Source: DAIPJH01 sp036770365 (GTDB lineage Bacteria; Pseudomonadota; Alphaproteobacteria; Rickettsiales; UBA998). Taken from it: 64,000 nt of DNA. The translations under genes and the position numbers were made by a program. Of the stretch, positions 43,350-51,446 are shown in pieces. Where the stretch lies: assembly GCA_036770365.1 (NCBI GenBank), contig DAIPJH010000007.1, forward strand, positions 1 through 64,000, given 5' to 3'. The notes below the pieces were generated by a model. The model was not told where the DNA came from, made no database searches, and saw only the letters and a list, made by a program, of their open reading frames with translations. Numbering within the stretch: the first letter of the stretch is position 1; every line of letters starts with the position of its first letter.

Positions 43350-44156
43350 ATGACCTCACGCATCACACAAACTTTTTCCAAACTTACTGCTGAAAAACGC
43401 ACCGCACTCATTCCGTTTATCATGGCGGGGGATACTTCCGCGCAGATCACGGCGGAGCTACTCACACGCTTACCCGAAGCAGGCGCGGATATTATTGAGC
43501 TAGGCATGCCGTTTTCTGATCCGAGTGCAGACGGCGTAGCGATTCAGGCGGCAGCGGTACGTGCGCTAAACGGCGGCATGACACTACACAAAACACTCGA
43601 ACTGGTGCGCGACTTTCGTGCCAAGAACCACACCACACCACTCATATTAATGGGATATTACAACCCGATTTATCACTATGGTAGTACGGCATTTGCGAAA
43701 GATGCGGCGGCGGCTGGGGTTGATGGGGTTATTATCGTTGATCTGCCGCCTGAAGAAGAAGGCGAACTCATACCTGATTTGCAAACACACCAAATCGACC
43801 TGATTCGTTTGATTGCACCGACAACTAATGATGCGCGCTTGAGCAAACTGCTCGCCAGTGCCAGTGGTTTTGTATATACGATTGCGATCAAAGGTATCAC
43901 AGGTGCAGGTTCTGCCAACCAAAGCGACCTCAACGCCCGCCTCACCCACATACGCGCACAGACTGCTTTGCCCGTTGTTGCTGGATTTGGTATCCGCACC
44001 CCTGAGCAAGCTGCGGCACTTCATCGTCATGCAGATGGCGTCGTTGTTGGTTCGGCGTTAGTAGACACCATCGCAAGTTGCAACGGCGACCTCAACGCGC
44101 CCCTTGATTTCATCAAAGAACTCAGCAAGGCTTTGCATTATAGCCATCCCAATTAA
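43350..44156 (+). CDS. trpA: Tryptophan synthase alpha chain
   Basis: Releases indole from indole-3-glycerol phosphate and passes it to TrpB. 268 aa with FIMAGDTSAQITAELL, the LGMPFSDPSADGVAIQAAAV motif holding the catalytic Glu/Asp region, LILMGYYNPIYHYG, VDGVIIVDLPPEEEGEL and the phosphate loop GFGIRTPEQAAALH and VVGSALVD. Separated from trpB by 565 bases because of the SET gene. It may need its own promoter in the 94 bases before it. Confidence 0.96.
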   Translation: MTSRITQTFSKLTAEKRTALIPFIMAGDTSAQITAELLTRLPEAGADIIELGMPFSDPSADGVAIQAAAVRALNGGMTLHKTLELVRDFRAKNHTTPLILMGYYNPIYHYGSTAFAKDAAAAGVDGVIIVDLPPEEEGELIPDLQTHQIDLIRLIAPTTNDARLSKLLASASGFVYTIAIKGITGAGSANQSDLNARLTHIRAQTALPVVAGFGIRTPEQAAALHRHADGVVVGSALVDTIASCNGDLNAPLDFIKELSKALHYSHPN

Positions 44157-44197
44157 GAATATCCCATGCTTAGATAGCGCGCTGGAGCGTACAATAG

Positions 44198-44569
44198 TTA
44201 AGTGGGAGTGCTATAATTTTTCACGCCGCGCACATGATGCATGATGCGTTCACTTTTCGGAGAAAACGTTCCACGCAGCACTGGCAGCGCACCTTCAGGA
44301 TTGCACGCTCCACACATGAACACATCAAGCGCAACATAATCAATTTCTGGCCATGTGTGGATGGTGATATGCGACTCGGCGAGGATAGCAACACCTGTTA
44401 TCCCTGCACCATTCCCAAAATGATGTAGCCTGACATCTAATACCGTTGCACCACACGCCGCGGCAGCTTCTCGTATCACAGCTTCAATCACCACAACATC
44501 ATCAATATGCTCTACACCCCAAAAATCTATGAGGAGATGAGTACCGGGGTTTACGATGTGCGTCATCAA
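44198..44569 (-). CDS. speD: S-adenosylmethionine decarboxylase proenzyme
   Basis: Pyruvoyl enzyme that makes decarboxylated SAM, the aminopropyl donor for spermidine. 123 aa, the short bacterial (SpeH) form. The self-cleavage site is Glu65-Ser66 in LAESHITIHTWPE, which creates the pyruvoyl group on the new alpha chain; the proton-donor Cys is in FMCGACNP. Last gene of the nine-frame operon that starts at 52457, three bases behind the His-rich membrane protein. Its product would feed the spermidine-synthase-like protein in the same operon. Confidence 0.95.
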   Translation of the reverse strand: MMTHIVNPGTHLLIDFWGVEHIDDVVVIEAVIREAAAACGATVLDVRLHHFGNGAGITGVAILAESHITIHTWPEIDYVALDVFMCGACNPEGALPVLRGTFSPKSERIMHHVRGVKNYSTPT

Positions 44570-44572
44570 AAA

Positions 44573-45694
44573 TTACTTCGCTGTAGAGGTTTGATAAAAT
44601 AAAAACTGCTTCCACGGCGTATTTTTTATCTGCATCCGCCAGATGACTGCATCCAAGATATAATGAGTTGCTTGGGGTAGTGCAAGCAACGGTACAATCC
44701 AGCGCAAAGCCTTATCATCGCTGATGTAAGGCAGTGATGAAAACAACGCAAACACCCCTTCATGATCGCGCCAGACCAAACCATCCCACACGCCTTCCTC
44801 AATAAAAGCAATAACTACAAGCATCAATAGATAAAACAACGCGAAACGCCACTGGAAAATCTTTGATATATTAGAAAACACAAACGAATTTTTGTTTTCG
44901 CTGACTTCCATCATAGTTTGATTTCGCCCATACCCCCAAATCAACGCCATGTAGGGAATGCCGTGGGCGATGACATTAGTTGCGGTAAAAGCAAGGTCGT
45001 TGTTAAAGACAATAATCCCAACCCACCAAGATAGCGCAGTGCCAAGTAACCACAGATTTTTGGGGAGATTTAGCCCTACACGCCACGTCTGCATAGTTTC
45101 TTTTACGCCATATGCCAACATCACAAGGGCGTAGAATGTAAGTCCAAGCTGGTCAAGCGTTGGCAGCGAAACCATCATGATATCACCCTTCACGAACCAA
45201 TCAAATAACCGCCCATGCGTATGCCAATAAAGCAGTGGATAGAGCGTTGCCATATAGATCGCGGCTTTATCAATCAGCCGGCAATAAGGCGGAATATCAC
45301 GCTCCCCTCGTCCATAAATCATCATAAAACCATATTGCTGACGCACAAAATGGAACACAGCGAGATACGCTAACGTGCGCCAAAACATCATCCCATTTAT
45401 GCTATACAGCCCGACTCCAACCAGCCACGCCAGCAAAGGTGTAAACACATACAACTTGGTACGCTGTGCCAACTCCTCTTTATCCAAATAGGTGCGAAAA
45501 ATGGTGCTATAGACATGCGAGACATCCACCCCCATAATCAATACCACCCACAACCAGACAGGCATATCCGTGATAGTTTGGATGTGGTCGCGCAGCAGTA
45601 CTACCAACAGCGTGATCACAAAAGCAGGCGCGAGGATAAGCGCAAGGTCATAGGATTTTGAGAAGATATAAGGTTGGGTTCTGTCGTTGTTCAT
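44573..45694 (-). CDS. Polytopic membrane protein with conserved-looking histidines (373 aa)
   Basis: Unknown family. About nine hydrophobic segments. Histidines sit in or next to helices in motif-like contexts: DVSH (His60), FHFVRQQYG (His115), NVIAHGIPY (His244) and PQATHYILD (His344), with Arg/Tyr neighbours. This pattern could bind metal or haem, as in membrane oxygenases, but that is inference. It overlaps the upstream FAD oxidoreductase by four bases and precedes speD by three, so its product very likely works with them. The nearest known association is with DUF350/polyamine-type gene clusters. Confidence 0.75.
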   Translation of the reverse strand: MNNDRTQPYIFSKSYDLALILAPAFVITLLVVLLRDHIQTITDMPVWLWVVLIMGVDVSHVYSTIFRTYLDKEELAQRTKLYVFTPLLAWLVGVGLYSINGMMFWRTLAYLAVFHFVRQQYGFMMIYGRGERDIPPYCRLIDKAAIYMATLYPLLYWHTHGRLFDWFVKGDIMMVSLPTLDQLGLTFYALVMLAYGVKETMQTWRVGLNLPKNLWLLGTALSWWVGIIVFNNDLAFTATNVIAHGIPYMALIWGYGRNQTMMEVSENKNSFVFSNISKIFQWRFALFYLLMLVVIAFIEEGVWDGLVWRDHEGVFALFSSLPYISDDKALRWIVPLLALPQATHYILDAVIWRMQIKNTPWKQFLFYQTSTAK

Positions 45695-47301
45695 GTTTTT
45701 TGCTTCTCAAGGTAATACATCACACCTTCGGCAGCCCTTACCCCATGTGTATAAGCTTCTTCAAAAATAGAAATGCCACTCATATCACTGTGTGCGGTAA
45801 AAATAGGCGGTGTTTGTTGCAAGGCATCACTACGCGCCTTCCCCCAGATAAAACCTACTGTAGGGCGAATCATCGCATGACCCCACAACCAGACATCCAA
45901 ATGTTTCACTTGACCTACTAACTCAGGATGAATTTGCAATAATTCTTTCAACACAATACGCTGCCAATCTTCGTAACTGCGTGCGTATGCCTCTTTACGT
46001 GCATCCTGCGGCGCGAGATGCGAGAGCGGCCAATAATAGGTAATCACAGTTTTGGTGGGGCGCATCTGCGGAACTTGGTGAGTAGCAACCACGTAGCCCA
46101 GCATCGTGCTACCATACGCTACATTATCCCACGCTAGCGCAGCACCCTTACCTTGCGGCATCGCGTCTAGCGTAATGTTGACCACCGCCCATGGCGCATA
46201 GGTAAAATCAGGCGACGTCTCCCTGCCCATCAATCTCGCTGAGATAAAATGCGGTGTTGCCATGATCACGGTTTTTGCATTTAGGCGGTGCGCCGCTCCT
46301 GACACGGCATCATAATAATCCACCAACACGCGACCTTCATGCTCTGCCACATAAAAAGCAAGTGCCTGTGTTTTAATCTTTTGTTCAAAAACTGTTTTGA
46401 GTTTATGCACAAGCCAACCATTACCTTCTGACCATGTAATGACATTATCGCTCGCAGTATTCGCCGCCACACCATTGCGCGCTGCAAAATAATGCAACCC
46501 AGCCCACGCCGAAGCGTCCTTATAGCTCGTGCCATAATCATCACGGCAACAATAATCAACATACCAATGCAGCGGCTTAGACGTATAGCCTTCTTTCATC
46601 ATCCACGTATACATCGTGATGTTATCCAGCTCTCGCCACGCGCTTTCGTGCGAACTTCTATCGACAGGGATTGCAAAAAGCCGTTTACCATCACTACCTT
46701 TACGGTGTTTAAGTGATTCGGTAAAAGCAAAAAACTTTTTATACTGCGCATCTTCCTCTGGTGTGATGCCAAGCGTAGGGATCAAGCCATCTTGCCAACG
46801 ACCATAATGATAAAGTCGTTCATCAGGGTCAGCGCAAATATAGTCTTCGTTATAGATAAAAAGCCCATTCGCATCACGTCCTTTAATGATACCAAATTCC
46901 TCAAACAAAGCGCGAACCTCTGTTGCCTCTTCAGTAAGCAAAGGCACATAATGCGCGCCCCAAGAATAGGAACTCACCTCATTTTTACCACTTTGTGCGT
47001 TACCACCTGCGGATTTTTCTGCATCAAGCAACATAAAATCGGTGATGCCTTGTTTGTTGAGTTGATACGCCGCTGCCAACCCTGCAATCCCGCCACCAAT
47101 AATCACGACATCATGACTGATGGTGCTAGTAATAGTAGGAAACCCGCCAGAGCGAAGCTTATGCCCCAAGCTAGCGTTTGCGCCAACAATACCCCCTGTG
47201 ATGATAGGTGAGGTCAACGCAGCGGGTAAAAAACGACCAGCCGTCAACGCCCCCAACCCTGCGACACTGCCTAACAATATTTCTCTGCGCGTAAGCTTCA
47301 T
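45691..47301 (-). CDS. Tat-exported FAD-dependent amine-oxidase-like protein
   Basis: 536 aa. The N-terminus MKLTRREILLGSVAGLGALT has the twin-arginine motif (Arg5-Arg6) and hydrophobic core, so the protein is exported folded with its cofactor. A Rossmann FAD motif follows (VVIIGGGIAGLAAAYQL), then NAQSG as in flavin amine oxidases, and a C-terminal FAD-binding stretch (HSDMSGISIFEEAYTHGVRA). It resembles polyamine/monoamine oxidases in layout. In an operon with spermidine synthase and SpeD, a polyamine or its derivative is the likely substrate; that is inference. Confidence 0.82.
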   Translation of the reverse strand: MKLTRREILLGSVAGLGALTAGRFLPAALTSPIITGGIVGANASLGHKLRSGGFPTITSTISHDVVIIGGGIAGLAAAYQLNKQGITDFMLLDAEKSAGGNAQSGKNEVSSYSWGAHYVPLLTEEATEVRALFEEFGIIKGRDANGLFIYNEDYICADPDERLYHYGRWQDGLIPTLGITPEEDAQYKKFFAFTESLKHRKGSDGKRLFAIPVDRSSHESAWRELDNITMYTWMMKEGYTSKPLHWYVDYCCRDDYGTSYKDASAWAGLHYFAARNGVAANTASDNVITWSEGNGWLVHKLKTVFEQKIKTQALAFYVAEHEGRVLVDYYDAVSGAAHRLNAKTVIMATPHFISARLMGRETSPDFTYAPWAVVNITLDAMPQGKGAALAWDNVAYGSTMLGYVVATHQVPQMRPTKTVITYYWPLSHLAPQDARKEAYARSYEDWQRIVLKELLQIHPELVGQVKHLDVWLWGHAMIRPTVGFIWGKARSDALQQTPPIFTAHSDMSGISIFEEAYTHGVRAAEGVMYYLEKQKT

Positions 47302-47311
47302 ACCGCGCCCA

Positions 47312-48826
47312 TCAATAAATTAAATATTTCGACCATTCCTCATCGAAATAGCGCACTAATGCTTGATCATCCAGCTTTTGGATTTTGGTCTCGATTTCTG
47401 CCATATCAGGCGGAAATTCAAACATTGACTTTGCTGTCTGCGCATTCAAGTAACGCAAACCTTCAGGGTAATGACTAGGCATCACAAATGCTTTGCGTGA
47501 ACCAATCACATACCCCCACTCACCAAAGGACGGAACATATGCATGAAACGGCGTGGCAACAAAACCAGCGGCTTCAAGGGTATGATTCACGCACCAAAAA
47601 CTTTTGCGTGCCACCAACGGTGACGTGCTTTGAACCACCACCAGCGTATTCATATCCATTACGCTGCCAAGCAGCTGGTAAAAGCTAGTAGAATACAGCT
47701 TACCCACAGAAAAATTAGATGGATCAGGCACATCAACCACAATCACGTCATAAGGTTGTCGTGCCGCGCTTGTTTGTTGCTCTTTGAGCCACAAGAACGC
47801 ATCTTGATTGAATATTTTTAGTTTGGGTGACAGCAGCGATTTATGATTTAGCGCGGTTAGAATCTCATTGGACGAAAAAATCCGCGTCATCGCAGGGTCT
47901 AAATCAACCAGAGTCACCACTTCAACGCTCTGATATTTCAACACTTCACGCAGTGCTAAACCATCACCACCACCGATAATCAAAATGCGTTTTGGGTTCG
48001 CATGCGCACTCATCACAGGATGTACCAACGCTTCATGGTAGCGATATTCATCGACAGAACTAAATTGCAAATTCGAATTGAGAAACAGGCGCAAATCATC
48101 CGCTTGCTTGGTGATGATGATGCGCTGATAAGGCGTTGACTCCGCAAAAATTACCTTGCCTTGATAGTTGTTACCTTCTGCGAAACTCATAATTTTATCA
48201 GCGTAACCAAAACCAAACAGGAGAAAACACAGCACCACAAACGCGCTAAGTTTATGCAGGCGTACCCATTGTATTTCGCTTTTTAGGGTAAACAGTACCC
48301 ACAGCGCGACTAATGTATTCAAAATGCCGAACATAAAGCTAGATTTGACCAAGCCAAGATTTGGTACTAACACCAACGGAAACAAGACCGAAGCGAACAG
48401 CGCACCGATGTAATCAAAAGTGAAAACCTTTGAAACTAAATCTTTAAAGGCAAATCGCCCTTCTAATATGCGTAGTAAAATGGGAATTTCGATGCCGACG
48501 AGAATCCCGATGTTCGTCACCACGAAATAGAGCAGTACCCGAAAAGATGCAACTTGATCGAACATCACAAACAAAAAGGCGGCGGAGCAACCTCCGACCA
48601 AACCAACCAATATTTCAACGCGAATAAAAAACGCAATCAGATTTTTATGCACGAAGCGCGATAGCCACGAACCAATACCCATAGCGAATAAATAGCAACC
48701 GATGATGGTTGAAAATTGCATAACAGAATCACCAAGCAAATAGCTCGCAAGTGTGCCTGCAATCAGCTCATACACCAAGCCGCATGTCGCAATGACAAAA
48801 ACAGAAATGAGGAGTAGAATTTCCAA
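47312..48826 (-). CDS. Membrane-anchored spermidine-synthase-like aminopropyltransferase
   Basis: 504 aa. Residues 1-210 are seven hydrophobic segments in place of the usual short N-terminal beta domain; residues 230-450 form the spermidine synthase fold with the SAM-binding motif IIGGGDGLALREVL (285-289 GGGDG), LVDLDPA and VIVVDVPDPSNFSVGKLYS, in which the catalytic DxPDP region aligns to the family's YDVIIVDSTDP. Members with this layout are multi-pass polyamine aminopropyltransferases of unclear substrate. It lies between DUF350 and the FAD oxidoreductase. Confidence 0.88.
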   Translation of the reverse strand: MEILLLISVFVIATCGLVYELIAGTLASYLLGDSVMQFSTIIGCYLFAMGIGSWLSRFVHKNLIAFFIRVEILVGLVGGCSAAFLFVMFDQVASFRVLLYFVVTNIGILVGIEIPILLRILEGRFAFKDLVSKVFTFDYIGALFASVLFPLVLVPNLGLVKSSFMFGILNTLVALWVLFTLKSEIQWVRLHKLSAFVVLCFLLFGFGYADKIMSFAEGNNYQGKVIFAESTPYQRIIITKQADDLRLFLNSNLQFSSVDEYRYHEALVHPVMSAHANPKRILIIGGGDGLALREVLKYQSVEVVTLVDLDPAMTRIFSSNEILTALNHKSLLSPKLKIFNQDAFLWLKEQQTSAARQPYDVIVVDVPDPSNFSVGKLYSTSFYQLLGSVMDMNTLVVVQSTSPLVARKSFWCVNHTLEAAGFVATPFHAYVPSFGEWGYVIGSRKAFVMPSHYPEGLRYLNAQTAKSMFEFPPDMAEIETKIQKLDDQALVRYFDEEWSKYLIY

Positions 48827-48840
48827 GGAAGTGCCTAAAA

Positions 48841-49068
48841 CTAGCCGTGAATGGCGGAAGAGATAATCATCGCAATTCCGATCGCAACACTACCGAGAAA
48901 GATAGCAAGCGCGAGATTCTTCTCTTCGACTAGTTCTTTCCAAATCTGTACTTTGGGTGTTGCGATATCGAGTAGTAAAAAACTACCAACCAACACCGCA
49001 ATGCCAATCCCTGCATAGACCAATGCTGAAACCACATATTTCATTTGAACTAGATCAACAGTTTCCAT
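48841..49068 (-). CDS. DUF350 small membrane protein
   Basis: A 75-aa protein with two transmembrane helices (VVSALVYAGIGIAVLVGSFL and LALAIFLGSVAIGIAMIISS) separated by a charged loop, as in DUF350 (YjfL-type) proteins. Those occur in envelope-stress-type gene clusters next to spermidine-synthase or ATP-grasp genes. Function unknown. 14 bases upstream of the spermidine-synthase-like gene. Confidence 0.85.
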   Translation of the reverse strand: METVDLVQMKYVVSALVYAGIGIAVLVGSFLLLDIATPKVQIWKELVEEKNLALAIFLGSVAIGIAMIISSAIHG

Positions 49069-49098
49069 GATGTCTCACCCTTTATGTATAAGAACACA

Positions 49099-49236
49099 TT
49101 ATTTATGATAACGATTTGCCATCTTATCTGCTTTTTGAACACCAGAAAACAGACTCGAAAAAACATAGCCCTGATGTTGCGCAGTGGCAAACAAAACTAA
49201 CAAACTAGCGCAATATCCCATGAATATTTTAGGCAT
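49099..49236 (-). CDS. Possible small secreted peptide (45 aa)
   Basis: An in-operon frame of 45 codons: MPKIFMGYCASLLVLFATAQ followed by a polar tail of 25 residues. The start has a GGAG box ten bases upstream. The first half looks like a signal peptide or small membrane anchor. It fills the gap between DUF4178 and DUF350 exactly (18 and 30 bases to either side), which favours a real gene. Not supported by homology that I can see. Confidence 0.45.
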   Translation of the reverse strand: MPKIFMGYCASLLVLFATAQHQGYVFSSLFSGVQKADKMANRYHK

Positions 49237-49254
49237 ATAATAGCATCTCCGAGG

Positions 49255-50775
49255 TTATATCTTCTTTTTGTTTATGTTCTTCACATAATAAATCACGATA
49301 GGAATGATAAAAACAATCGCAAGAGGAAACACTATCATCGTTAATATTCCAACCACTACTATGGCAACCAGAGCAAAACCAGACTCTGTTTTTGTATTCG
49401 TTGAACGTCCAATATCGACCGTTTCACTACCACCACCAATTGCTGCACTTCCCACATCGCTTTCTTCCCATCTTTTAGTCTCAAAAGAACTGCGGCGCAG
49501 ATAAATAAATACAGGATAGAGCAATAATACCATTAAAAAGACGATGAAATTCGACCAAGTAGGCACGTCACGGTATAATTTTATGTCAAAATTAGTGTCT
49601 GCATTTCGAGCAAACGCTCCCGCATCCGCCTCAATCAGGACACGGTAATTCCCCGCTGGTACATGTGAAATAAAGGTTGCTTGTTTTTGATCACCCTCAC
49701 TCCACGCACCGTCCGAATCAGTCCCATAATAATATTCAATCGCTTGCGTAGCAGAAAAGGTCTCGTTGGTTTTTTCGTTGACTAAGGTCAGTCCAAGTTC
49801 GACCCAATCATTTTGAACCGGTGCAGAGGAGCGAATTTCAACATTACTCTCTTTGGAAATAACAAAACTCTGGGTGCTAAACGCTTGATTTTTCTGACTT
49901 GGATTGAGATAAGCCTGCGTCGCAAACACTTTTTCTTCTGCTGAGGTTGCCGTACTTCCGATTTGCAACAACAGACCCAACACTAAAGCTACAACAGCAA
50001 CCAGCCATATTTTTCCAAGTTTACCCTGATAAGGAGAAGGTTGATTAGCTGCAACACCAAATTTTCTTGGCATCTTCTTCACGTCTAACTTGAAGGCTTC
50101 CGCCACTTCGTCTGGCTCTAGATAAAACCCTTGAGAAACCGTGATTTCTTCCGCGTTACGCTCCACACTAAGCATCAGTGGTGGTGCGATATAATCCGCC
50201 ACTCCTACCGTTTCACCTTTTTTTACCTGCCAATAAAATTCACCTTTGACATAAGCGACTTTGGCTGTCCCCATAAGAAAAAGCTTATAAACATTACCAT
50301 CATAAGCGAGCTTATTTTGAGGAGATACGTCGCAGCGAAGCACCTTAACATAACTCCAATGCCCCTGTGACTGCACCAGAAAACGATAACCTTGATAGGG
50401 ATTATAAAGCAAATATTCATCCCAATGATACTCACCAGAACCATCAGTTTTTTCTGTATAACCAATGACTTCCCATGTCACACCACGCAACTTTCCGCGT
50501 ACACCCAATTCTAGCAAAGTTGGTTTTGTTTTCGCATTAGATTCCAACACAACGCGCACCTGCTCTTGGCTCACATCCAACACAGATGAACAAGAACCAC
50601 AGACCACATTGATGGTTGCTCCTACCGCTTTAATCGTGACAGAACCACCACAATGTGGACATTCCAACTGCTTTGGTTTGGCTTTGGGCTTCTGTGATCG
50701 CGGCTGCACTTCGGGAGAAACTTGTGGCACTTCAATGATTTCTGAACTCTCAGACTGATGTTCACCTTCCATCAC
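49255..50775 (-). CDS. DUF4178 protein with zinc ribbon and membrane segments (506 aa)
   Basis: Residues 36-66 are a zinc ribbon (CPHC at 39-42, CGSC at 59-62). Residues about 80-230 are a DUF4178 domain (LGVRGKLRGVTWEVIGYTEK, then YHWDEYLLYNPYQGYRFLV). A transmembrane helix near 255-272 leads to an extracytoplasmic beta-rich region (about 280-400) and two or three more helices near the C-terminus (IVFLMVLLLYPVFIYL; ALVAIVVVGILTMIVFPLAI). A Ser/Glu-rich linker precedes the ribbon. It overlaps the shorter DUF4178 gene by four bases. Function unknown; DUF4178 accompanies SPFH and polyamine genes. Confidence 0.82.
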   Translation of the reverse strand: MMEGEHQSESSEIIEVPQVSPEVQPRSQKPKAKPKQLECPHCGGSVTIKAVGATINVVCGSCSSVLDVSQEQVRVVLESNAKTKPTLLELGVRGKLRGVTWEVIGYTEKTDGSGEYHWDEYLLYNPYQGYRFLVQSQGHWSYVKVLRCDVSPQNKLAYDGNVYKLFLMGTAKVAYVKGEFYWQVKKGETVGVADYIAPPLMLSVERNAEEITVSQGFYLEPDEVAEAFKLDVKKMPRKFGVAANQPSPYQGKLGKIWLVAVVALVLGLLLQIGSTATSAEEKVFATQAYLNPSQKNQAFSTQSFVISKESNVEIRSSAPVQNDWVELGLTLVNEKTNETFSATQAIEYYYGTDSDGAWSEGDQKQATFISHVPAGNYRVLIEADAGAFARNADTNFDIKLYRDVPTWSNFIVFLMVLLLYPVFIYLRRSSFETKRWEESDVGSAAIGGGSETVDIGRSTNTKTESGFALVAIVVVGILTMIVFPLAIVFIIPIVIYYVKNINKKKI

Positions 50776-51431
50776 CAGCCCTCCAATTCACGAATATTGG
50801 TTGGGCGCATATCACCCCACTCGATATAATGCCCAGCGTAAAGCTTTGCCGCGCCGTCATACAATTCTATTGAGGCAAACTCACCATTTTTACTGAGCAA
50901 ATCCACACAGACACTCTCACGCCCTTTAGGTGCTGGGAAAGGCAACTCCCCTTCACTGCCAACACAGACCGTCTTTTTAATATCCATCACCCTGTAATCA
51001 ATGCCTTTAATGGGGATATACATCCCGAGCTTTGGCATCATTACAAATGACCCCTTATTGCCTCCTGTTAAAAAAGAAGCAGGTAATTGTGTGAGTTCAA
51101 GTTCAAAAGCAATCGCGAAAGTGCCTTGTGCTTCAGCAAGCCAGCCACGCCGACCGTCATCCATCAGCAAGCACCATTCATTCCATAAGCCAGCATCCCA
51201 GCTCATTTTTACGCGCCCAATAATCCCAAAATGCTCGCCGCGATATTTGCCTTCCGTGCCAATTTGCAGAGGACTCATATCGTCCGGAAGGGCGGCCATC
51301 GTACCGATAGCCTCCACATCCACATCACTGCGCACAATCATCGAACTACAATATTCACAGACCGCATAGACGGACTGTCTCGATTGAAAGCGCACCTGCG
51401 CACCGCAGGTCGGACAAGCAAAAAGTTTCAT
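50772..51431 (-). CDS. Short DUF4178 protein with zinc ribbon (219 aa)
   Basis: Residues 1-30 carry a second zinc ribbon (CPTC at 6-9, CEYC at 25-28), followed by one DUF4178 domain (LQIGTEGKYRGEHFGIIGRV, then DAGLWNEWCLLMDDGRRGWL). No membrane segment, so cytosolic. A paralogue of the adjacent 506-aa protein, with which it overlaps by four bases; the two probably form a complex. Downstream of the SPFH gene by 15 bases. Confidence 0.83.
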   Translation of the reverse strand: MKLFACPTCGAQVRFQSRQSVYAVCEYCSSMIVRSDVDVEAIGTMAALPDDMSPLQIGTEGKYRGEHFGIIGRVKMSWDAGLWNEWCLLMDDGRRGWLAEAQGTFAIAFELELTQLPASFLTGGNKGSFVMMPKLGMYIPIKGIDYRVMDIKKTVCVGSEGELPFPAPKGRESVCVDLLSKNGEFASIELYDGAAKLYAGHYIEWGDMRPTNIRELEGW

Positions 51432-51446
51432 ACTGGGCGCGCTACG

